Assembly (NCBI GenBank): GCA_046765875.1
Contig: JBKPSJ010000066.1
Coordinates: forward strand, 1 to 11,555
Source: DASRHY01 sp046765875
Lineage (GTDB): Bacteria; Actinomycetota; Actinomycetes; Propionibacteriales; Kribbellaceae
Reading direction: 5' to 3'
DNA length: 11,555 bases
The notes under the pieces are model-generated. The model ran no database searches. It was not told the DNA's origin and saw only the letters and a program-made list of their open reading frames with translations. Shown here piece by piece: positions 5,042 through 10,267 of this stretch (the stretch's first letter is position 1; every line of letters starts with the position of its first letter). The translations under genes and the position numbers were made by a program.

Positions 5042-6438
5042 CGCGAGCCCTTCGGCTGGGCCAGCGCGTACAGCACCTGCTCGTGGACGACGATCGCGTG
5101 CCCGGCGACGATGCCCCACGGGCGGGCCGTCTCCTCCGGCAGGACCTTCGGCTTGCCGCCGGGCTCGATCAGCGTCAGCCCGTTCGGGCCGCTGCCGTAG
5201 ATCGAGGTTCGCTGGGTCGACACCGGCTGGAACCCGTCGAACTGGTACGTCTTCTGCTTGGCGAAGTCGATCAGGCAGGGGCCGAGCGCAGCGACCTTGC
5301 CGGACGGGTCGGGTACCCAGTCGCCGGGGGTCGACGACACCGTCGGCTTGCAGGTCGCGAGCAGGGCGCCGTTGTCCGCGTCGTGTACCGCGGGGATCCG
5401 CTCTTCGGGGTTCTTCGTCTTCCACATCGAGATCACCTTGCCCGGGCTGGCCATCACGATGTGGTCGATCGAGGTCGCACCCGGCGGCTTGCGCAGCTCG
5501 ATCTGGCTCGCGCCCTCCTCCGGCTCCCCCCAGAACAGCGGGCCGTAGTAGCCGGCCATCAGCACACGCTTACCGTCCGCGTACAGGATCGTGGCCCGGC
5601 GCGGTTTGGTGGGGATAGGCACCCACTTGCCGCCGTCGATGACGTACACCGGGCCGTCCTGGGTGGTCAGCATCGGCGACGGGCCGAAGAACTGCACCTC
5701 CGTACCGGAGGCGAGCTTGGCCTTGCTCGGAAAGCCCCCGTCGACCGGCCAGTAGTAGAGCTGGCCCTCGGTCGGCGCCGCCACCACCGGCTTGTCGTCG
5801 ACGGTGGTGAACACCGGTGTCTTGGTGCCCTCGGGGACATGATCCTGCCACAGCACCTGGCCGGCGCCGTTGAGCATCGCGATCTTGTGGTCCGGGGTGA
5901 TGATCGCGACCTTGGTCTCGTCGGCCGAGACCGCCGGGCTGGTGCTTTCGGCCAGGTCCACCGACCAGGTCGCGGTGGTGGAGAAGCCGGGCGGGTACGG
6001 CCGGGCATCGAACACGTCCGGCTTGATGTCCGGCGACGGCAGGGTCGGCAGCGTCGGCGGACCGGTCGGCTGTGCGACCGGCTTGTCGCGGAACACGGCC
6101 AGGTACAGCACGGTCGCCGCCACCAGCACTACGGCGATTCCGGCCGCGACCAGGATCGGCCAGATCGGCTTGTGCTGCGGGCCTTCCTCGTCCAGCGCGT
6201 CGACCTGGCCGTCGGCATGGATGATCAGCGGCCAGGACGTGCCGTCGGCCTCGACCGCGGTGGCGCGGACCGGGCGGCCGAGCTGGCCGGCCCGTTCGGC
6301 GACGATCGCGATCGCCGCCTCGCGCGGGTCCGCGGCGACCAGCGGGTGGCTGCGGCCGGCGATCTTGACCTCGCCGTTGTGGGCGTCGTACAGGCGGATG
6401 GTGATCTTCGGCCACGACGGCGTGCCCCTGTCGGTCAC
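5038..6438 (-). CDS. Single-pass membrane protein with outer beta-propeller-like domain
   Basis: The product is 466 residues. Residues 1-90 form a cytoplasmic domain (KITIRLYDAHNGEVKIAGRS, later GRPVRATAVEADGTSWPLII). Residues about 92-116 are a transmembrane helix, and 120-140 a Pro-rich linker. From 150 to the end is an outer domain with repeating strands such as SPAVSADETKVAIITPDHKI, PVFTTVDDKPVVAAPTEGQL and GPVYVIDGGKW, which resembles WD40/PQQ-type propeller blades. GTG 6438 is chosen because AGGGAGAG lies just upstream and KITIRLYD follows directly; the frame stays open further, but those residues read through the divergent control region. I recall similar N-terminal domains in actinobacterial T4SS loci, but cannot confirm this here. 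Divergence from the T4SS-like operon suggests an accessory, substrate-contacting or regulatory component. Function unproven. Confidence 0.82.
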   Translation of the reverse strand: MTDRGTPSWPKITIRLYDAHNGEVKIAGRSHPLVAADPREAAIAIVAERAGQLGRPVRATAVEADGTSWPLIIHADGQVDALDEEGPQHKPIWPILVAAGIAVVLVAATVLYLAVFRDKPVAQPTGPPTLPTLPSPDIKPDVFDARPYPPGFSTTATWSVDLAESTSPAVSADETKVAIITPDHKIAMLNGAGQVLWQDHVPEGTKTPVFTTVDDKPVVAAPTEGQLYYWPVDGGFPSKAKLASGTEVQFFGPSPMLTTQDGPVYVIDGGKWVPIPTKPRRATILYADGKRVLMAGYYGPLFWGEPEEGASQIELRKPPGATSIDHIVMASPGKVISMWKTKNPEERIPAVHDADNGALLATCKPTVSSTPGDWVPDPSGKVAALGPCLIDFAKQKTYQFDGFQPVSTQRTSIYGSGPNGLTLIEPGGKPKVLPEETARPWGIVAGHAIVVHEQVLYALAQPKGSR

Positions 6439-6652
6439 CAGCTCTCCCTGTCCGCCTTGCGCTTCGCACCCAGGTTCCTGACCCCCATGCGAGGTAGAAA
6501 CATCTTGTCGCGCCGACGGGTCACCGTGTGAGCACACAAATGCGTGCACAGCCGGTGCCTGCCGTCGGCGCGGTCGTGGTGCCCAGGGGCAGAATGCTAC
6601 GGCCGTGGCGGGCCCGGGCTTCGGCGCCAGGTGATGGGAGAGGAGGACACCA
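6439..6652. promoter_or_regulatory. Divergent control region of the propeller pair and T4SS-like operon
   Basis: This 214-bp stretch has no supported gene. It must hold the promoters for both divergent units, but I found no convincing -35/-10 pair on either strand. It contains GTGTG-AG-CACAC (6526-6537), a 5+5 inverted repeat that could bind a dimeric regulator. It also contains GGGAGAGGAGG, the ribosome-binding site of the plus-strand gene starting at TTG 6653. Confidence 0.45.
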
Positions 6653-7288
6653 TTGACGCAGCCGCAGTACAACCCGTGGCAGCGCCAGCCGCAGACCGCT
6701 CCGGCGCAGTACCCGCAGCTGCAGCCGCAGGTGTCTCCATTCCAGCCGGCGCTCGGCCCGCCGACACCGCAACTCGGCGTACCGATCCCGGATGCCGCCG
6801 AGCGGATGCCGAAGTTCGCGATCCCCGCGGCGGACACGCTGTGGTGGGTCGGCGTACATGGCGGCGCGGGGGAGTCGACGATGGCGCGGCTGCTCCCCGG
6901 CACGATGGCGGCCGGTCACGGGTGGCCGATCCCTCCGCCACCGGTGCCGACACCGGTGGTGCTGGTCGCCCGGACCCACGCGTACGGCCTGCGTTCGGCG
7001 CAGCGGGCCGCGACCGAGTGGGCATCCGGGATCGTCAACGGTGTCAGCGTGCTCGGGCTGGTGCTGATCGCCGACGCGCCTGGGCGGCTGCCCCGGGTAC
7101 TCGACGACTTCGCCGACATCGTCGGCGGTGGTGTCCCGCGGGTCTGGGAGATCCCGTGGATCGAGGAGTGGCGGCGCGGAGAGGAGCCCAACCCCGACAA
7201 CACTCCCGACGAAGTATTCGAAGTTCTGGAGTCTATCTACGCGCTGCGTGCGTCGAACCCCTCGCAAAGTCCCCCGACAACGTACTGA
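6653..7288 (+). CDS. DUF6668-like protein with degenerate P-loop motif
   Basis: The product has 211 residues. Residues 1-50 are a Pro/Gln-rich disordered tail. From about 60 comes WWVGVHGGAGESTMARLL, then VVLVARTHAYGLRSAQRAA, GLVLIADAPGRLPRVL and VPRVWEIPWIEEWR. This pattern agrees with the actinobacterial family I remember as DUF6668, often found with T4SS-type genes. GVHGGAGEST (67-76) looks like a ParA/MinD deviant Walker A, but the catalytic Lys is Glu (G-E-S/T for G-K-S/T), so ATP hydrolysis is doubtful. The start is TTG 6653, supported by AGGAGG (6641-6646) at 6-base spacing; an ATT one base earlier is out of frame. It is the first gene of the operon, 21 bp before the VirB2-like gene. 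Its role could be cytoplasmic assembly or partner binding. Confidence 0.8.
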   Translation: MTQPQYNPWQRQPQTAPAQYPQLQPQVSPFQPALGPPTPQLGVPIPDAAERMPKFAIPAADTLWWVGVHGGAGESTMARLLPGTMAAGHGWPIPPPPVPTPVVLVARTHAYGLRSAQRAATEWASGIVNGVSVLGLVLIADAPGRLPRVLDDFADIVGGGVPRVWEIPWIEEWRRGEEPNPDNTPDEVFEVLESIYALRASNPSQSPPTTY

Positions 7289-7309
7289 GAGCGGCTGAAA
7301 GGTCAAACC

Positions 7310-7591
7310 ATGATTGCGAAGCTCGTCCCCCTGCTGATTCCGATCGACGACCCGGTGAACAACACTCCGACCGCCCCGAACGCGGTGAAGGGCAACGTCG
7401 AGACCGTGGTCAACTGGGTGACCTGGATCGGCATGATGGTCTGTGTCCTCGGCATCATCATCGCCGGCACCATGATGGCCATCGGCCAGCGGCGCGGTGA
7501 GGGTGGCGAGCACGCCTCCCGGCTCGGCTGGGTGATCGCCGGCTGCATCGTGATCGGTGCCGCGTCCGGCCTCGTCGGCGCGCTGATCTGA
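7310..7591 (+). CDS. Two-helix membrane protein, VirB2/TrbC pilin-like
   Basis: This is a 93-residue protein. An N-terminal stretch of about 35 residues, including PIDDPVNNTPTAPN, precedes two transmembrane helices (about 36-58 and 72-92) joined by a short Arg/Gly loop, GQRRGEGGEHAS. Size, two Gly-rich helices and a basic loop are what VirB2/TrbC major pilins look like, and such proteins sit early in T4SS operons. There is no clear cleavable signal peptide, which differs from classical VirB2. Helix 1 and its loop (IIAGTMMAIGQRRGEG) closely match a segment in the VirB6-like proteins downstream. GAAAGG seven bases before ATG 7310 supports the start. Assignment to VirB2 is by shape and context, not by a diagnostic motif. 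Confidence 0.75.
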   Translation: MIAKLVPLLIPIDDPVNNTPTAPNAVKGNVETVVNWVTWIGMMVCVLGIIIAGTMMAIGQRRGEGGEHASRLGWVIAGCIVIGAASGLVGALI

Positions 7592-7610
7592 TCGGGACTC
7601 ACGCGGACAG

Positions 7611-8486
7611 ATGGGTTTGTTCAGCCGGGACGACGATGACGCCGGTGACGGTGGTGGCAGCCCCTTCGAGGGGCGTGGCTTCATCCTGTCGGCCATCGTC
7701 GTCGGCGCCATCGTGGTATGCGGGATCGCGCTGCTGCTGGTGACCCGCGACCGCGGCACGCAGGCGGCGACGCCGACAACCTCGCCCTCCGCGGTGGCGA
7801 CCGAGGTTCCGACCGGCGAGCCGACAGAGCCGACAGGGCCGGCCACGCCGGACCCGAACCAGCCGTCGCAGACCGGGACTCCGCGGCCGACGACCTCGCA
7901 CGGCCCGCAGCCGTGCAAGCTCCCCGCCGACTCCGAGGGCCTCAGCGAGGCGCCGGCAGGTGTGTCGTGGGACTTCGACAACGGCGTTCTGGTCCCGCTC
8001 CGCGACACCCTCGGCCCGGGGATCACCGACTCCGACGGGCTCAAGCGCTGCTTCCGCCATTCGCCGGCCGGAGCGGTTGTCGCGGTGCTCACCACGGCCG
8101 CCCAACTCCAGGATCCGCGGCACTACGTCGGAGGTGTGCAGCGTCGCGTTGCGCCGGGTCCCGGTAAGTCGCTGGCGCTGGCCGAGGCGCACCACAGGCT
8201 GGTGTCGCCGTCGCCGGACGACGAGCGCTACCGGTTCGGACAGCTCCAGTACGTGGGCTACAAGTTCATCGACTACACGCCGAACCGGGCGATCATGAAC
8301 GTGGCGGTTCAGATCGGTCCCGGGACGGCGGACTGCGACCGGAAGTCCTGCGTCGGCGCCGTCTCGATCGCGGTGCGGTGGTCCGGCGGTGACTGGAAGC
8401 TCGACCTGCGGCCCGACGGCTCGCTCAGCCCCGACCCGGAGGTGCTGGCCTCCCTGGACAGCTATGTGCGCTTCCGGGGTGCGTGA
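7611..8486 (+). CDS. Single-pass membrane protein with outer domain, VirB8/TcpC-like position
   Basis: The product has 291 residues. It opens with a short acidic cytoplasmic tail (SRDDDDAGDG), a transmembrane helix at about 24-45, then a long Thr/Pro linker (about 50-100) rich in PT, and a folded outer domain from about 102. That domain contains VSWDFDNGVLVPLRDT, RCFRHSPAGAVVAVLTTAAQ, LQYVGYKFIDYTPNRA and AVRWSGGDWKLDLRPDG. Cys at 102/147 and 242/247 could form disulfides. Single-pass proteins with an NTF2-like outer domain fill the VirB8/TcpC role in Gram-positive T4SS, and the final strands resemble that fold, but this is inference; I recall related domains labelled DUF8175. ATG 7611 has only a weak ribosome-binding site, and translation may be coupled to the gene ending 19 bp upstream. 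Its TGA overlaps the next ATG by one base. Confidence 0.78.
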   Translation: MGLFSRDDDDAGDGGGSPFEGRGFILSAIVVGAIVVCGIALLLVTRDRGTQAATPTTSPSAVATEVPTGEPTEPTGPATPDPNQPSQTGTPRPTTSHGPQPCKLPADSEGLSEAPAGVSWDFDNGVLVPLRDTLGPGITDSDGLKRCFRHSPAGAVVAVLTTAAQLQDPRHYVGGVQRRVAPGPGKSLALAEAHHRLVSPSPDDERYRFGQLQYVGYKFIDYTPNRAIMNVAVQIGPGTADCDRKSCVGAVSIAVRWSGGDWKLDLRPDGSLSPDPEVLASLDSYVRFRGA

Positions 8487-9370
8487 TGATCGCGCTGTGC
8501 GGCATCTTCAGCCTGATGTCCTGCATCCGGGACATCGTCGAGGGCATCGTCTCGTTCATCTTCACCGGTGTGTGGGACCTGCTCGAGGAGGCGCTGAAGG
8601 TCGTGATGACCGCCGCGGTGAAGTTCATCGTGGCGACCGTCGGAACGATCTGGATCAAGGTGCCGACGATCCCGATCGCACACGAGCAGAACGGCTGGTT
8701 CGTGCCGACCGACGCGGTCAACTTCCTGCAGGGCCGGGTGATGTGGCTGGCGATGGCGCTGGCCACTGTCGGCGTGATCGTCGCCGGCACGAAGATGGCG
8801 ATCAGCCAGCGCGGCGAGGGTCTGCGCGAGATGCTCAAGAGCCTGGCGACGTTCCTGGTCGTCACGCTGTTCGGGCTGGCGGTCACCACTTTGCTGGTAC
8901 GAATCGGCGACGGTTTGGCCGACGAGTTCATCCAGGACGCCACCCGTACCAAGTCGTTCGACCAGCGGATGAACGATCTGGTCAACGGGCCGTACCGGGA
9001 CCTGACGCTGCCGCTGATCCTGCTCCTCGGCTTCGCGATGATCGTTGCCAGCATTATCCAGATCGGCCTGATGTTCGTACGCAACGGCATGCTGATCTTG
9101 CTGGTCGGCGCGCTGCCGCTGGCGGCTGCCGCGACGAACACCGAGATGGGCAAGGCCTGGTTCCGCAAGCTGACCGGCTGGCTGGCCGCGTTCGTGGCCT
9201 ACAAACCGGTGGCGGCACTGATCTACGCCGCCGCGTTCAGGTTGTTCAGTGACGACACCGGTGGCCTGTCCGGCATGGTCCGGGTGACCACGGGCGTCAC
9301 GATGATGGTGATGGCGCTGGTCGCGATGCCCGCGCTGATCAGGTTCGTCTCCCCGAAGGCGGCCGGATGA
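8486..9370 (+). CDS. VirB6/TrbL-like polytopic protein, paralog 1
   Basis: This 294-residue membrane protein should form part of the inner-membrane channel of the T4SS-like machine. An amphipathic N-terminal region (about 14-56) is followed by an outer stretch (WIKVPTIP to 80), FLQGRVMWL, and about six helices (near 83-104, 117-138, 174-196, 199-217, 228-252 and 266-288). The loop after helix 1 reads KMAISQRGEGLREMLKSL. The signature shared with the next two genes is VRNGMLILLVGALPLAAAA, then TNTEMGKAWFRKL and AYKPVAALIY. ATG 8486 overlaps the previous TGA by one base, with GGGG six bases upstream; a GTG directly before it (8483) is the alternative. Length and topology fit TrbL/VirB6-type proteins. 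It is the intact reference copy for the interrupted paralog that follows. Confidence 0.82.
   Translation: MIALCGIFSLMSCIRDIVEGIVSFIFTGVWDLLEEALKVVMTAAVKFIVATVGTIWIKVPTIPIAHEQNGWFVPTDAVNFLQGRVMWLAMALATVGVIVAGTKMAISQRGEGLREMLKSLATFLVVTLFGLAVTTLLVRIGDGLADEFIQDATRTKSFDQRMNDLVNGPYRDLTLPLILLLGFAMIVASIIQIGLMFVRNGMLILLVGALPLAAAATNTEMGKAWFRKLTGWLAAFVAYKPVAALIYAAAFRLFSDDTGGLSGMVRVTTGVTMMVMALVAMPALIRFVSPKAAG
9120..9168 (+). repeat. Direct repeat copy 1 inside VirB6-like paralog 1
   Basis: This 49-bp block, encoding LAAAATNTEMGKAWFRK, is identical base for base to 10028-10076 in paralog 2, 908 bp away. Silent positions are unchanged within it, whereas flanking codons differ, so it reflects recent duplication or gene conversion rather than protein-level selection alone. 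Confidence 0.85.
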
Positions 9371-9540
9371 TGACCGCCGCCTTCGCCACGTTCGCCGTCA
9401 AGCTGATCCCACTGTGCGCGCCCTGGAACGTCTTCTGCAAGATCGCCGAGAAGGTCGAGGAGGCCGCCAAGTGGGCGTTCGGCTTCCTCGTCGACATCGT
9501 CTACGACTTCGTCACCATGATCATCACCGAGGCGGTCTAG
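9367..9540 (+). CDS. N-terminal fragment of VirB6/TrbL-like paralog 2 (ends at in-frame TAG)
   Basis: This frame codes 57 residues, MMTAAFATFAVKLIPLCAPW through DFVTMIITEAV, then TAG (9538-9540). The start is ATGA, overlapping the stop of paralog 1, with GAAGG seven bases upstream. The peptide is an amphipathic helical region like residues 1-45 of paralog 1 and of paralog 3. The next codon after TAG, in the same frame, is the GTG that opens the C-terminal part. Aligning AV-TAG-VVMKTVGT with AVKFIVATVGT of paralog 1 puts the TAG at a Lys (AAG) codon, one base away. Without the stop the gene would be 299 residues, matching its neighbours. It is either a nonsense-interrupted gene or a small protein split off and translated separately; a sequencing error is also possible. 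Confidence 0.6.
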   Translation: MMTAAFATFAVKLIPLCAPWNVFCKIAEKVEEAAKWAFGFLVDIVYDFVTMIITEAV

Positions 9541-10266
9541 GTGGTGATGAAGACCGTCGGCACGTTGTGGCTCGACGTACCGAACCCGAACGTTTCCGAC
9601 GGCAACAACCGGCCGACGCCGGTGATCGAGTTCATGCAGGGCCGGATCATGTGGCTCGCCGTGGCCTGCGCGACGGTCTCGCTGATCGTCGCCGGAATGC
9701 GGATGGCCTGGTCGATGCGCGGCGACTCGATGCGCTCGCTGGGCAAGAGCCTGCTGACGTTCACGATCGTCAGTGGTCTCGGTGTCGGCATCGTCGGGCT
9801 GCTGAACCGGATCGCCAACGACTTCTCGGACTGGATCATCGACGGCGCCAGCGGCGGGGACTCGTTCGACGCCCGTATCGACCGCGCGTTCGACGCGGAC
9901 TACGGCGACGCCAAGCTGATCTTCGTCCTGTTCATCGGACTCGCCGCGATCATCACCTCGATCATCCAGATCGGGCTGATGTTCGTACGCAACGGCATGG
10001 TGATCCTGCTGCTCGGCGTACTGCCATTGGCGGCTGCCGCGACGAACACCGAGATGGGCAAGGCCTGGTTCCGCAAACTGGTCGGCTGGCTGGCCGCGTT
10101 CCTGGCCTACAAACCCTTGGCAGCACTCATATACGGCGCCGCGATGACGATGATGGGCTCCGCCGCGGGCTGGAAGGAGGCGTCGACGGGCGTCGCGATG
10201 ATGGTGATGGCCGTGATCGCACTGCCCGCACTGCTCCGGTTCGTCTCACCGACAACGGGAGGCTGA
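9541..10266 (+). CDS. VirB6/TrbL-like paralog 2, C-terminal membrane part
   Basis: This 241-residue frame begins directly after the TAG, at GTG 9541 (ATG 9547 is the alternative). It keeps the whole membrane core: FMQGRIMWL (31-39), helix 1 with SLIVAGMRMAWSMRGD, and the family signature VRNGMVILLLGVLPLAAAA, TNTEMGKAWFRKL and AYKPLAALIYGAA near 149-201. A final helix follows (217-231) before LLRFVSP. Only the amphipathic N-terminal part found in the sister proteins is missing; it lies in the preceding 57-codon frame. GAGG (9530-9533) sits seven bases before the GTG, so reinitiation after the TAG is feasible. The codons look normal and I see no further stops or frameshifts, so the core is probably still under selection. 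Annotators may call it intact, split or pseudo. Confidence 0.78.
   Translation: MVMKTVGTLWLDVPNPNVSDGNNRPTPVIEFMQGRIMWLAVACATVSLIVAGMRMAWSMRGDSMRSLGKSLLTFTIVSGLGVGIVGLLNRIANDFSDWIIDGASGGDSFDARIDRAFDADYGDAKLIFVLFIGLAAIITSIIQIGLMFVRNGMVILLLGVLPLAAAATNTEMGKAWFRKLVGWLAAFLAYKPLAALIYGAAMTMMGSAAGWKEASTGVAMMVMAVIALPALLRFVSPTTGG
10028..10076 (+). repeat. Direct repeat copy 2 inside VirB6-like paralog 2
   Basis: Identical over 49 bp to 9120-9168 in paralog 1. Paralog 3 shares only the shorter core around ACACCGAGATGGGCAAGG in the equivalent place, so paralogs 1 and 2 are the closest pair at DNA level in this segment. Confidence 0.85.
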
Positions 10267-10267
10267 T

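Noticed and set aside
4405..6531. 708-codon plus-strand open frame
   Set aside because: It overlaps rplI out of frame and the whole propeller gene in antisense; its Arg-rich sequence has no domain pattern. The minus-strand gene has a good ribosome-binding site, a membrane helix and blade repeats.
6521..8095. 524-codon minus-strand open frame through the start of the T4SS-like operon
   Set aside because: Shadow of three consistent plus-strand genes with ribosome-binding sites and membrane helices; low-complexity Arg/His content.
9538..9540. TAG as a recoded (pyrrolysine-type) codon
   Set aside because: Pyrrolysine is not expected in actinomycetes of this kind, and no downstream element or pyl gene is visible. 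A nonsense change or reinitiation is simpler.
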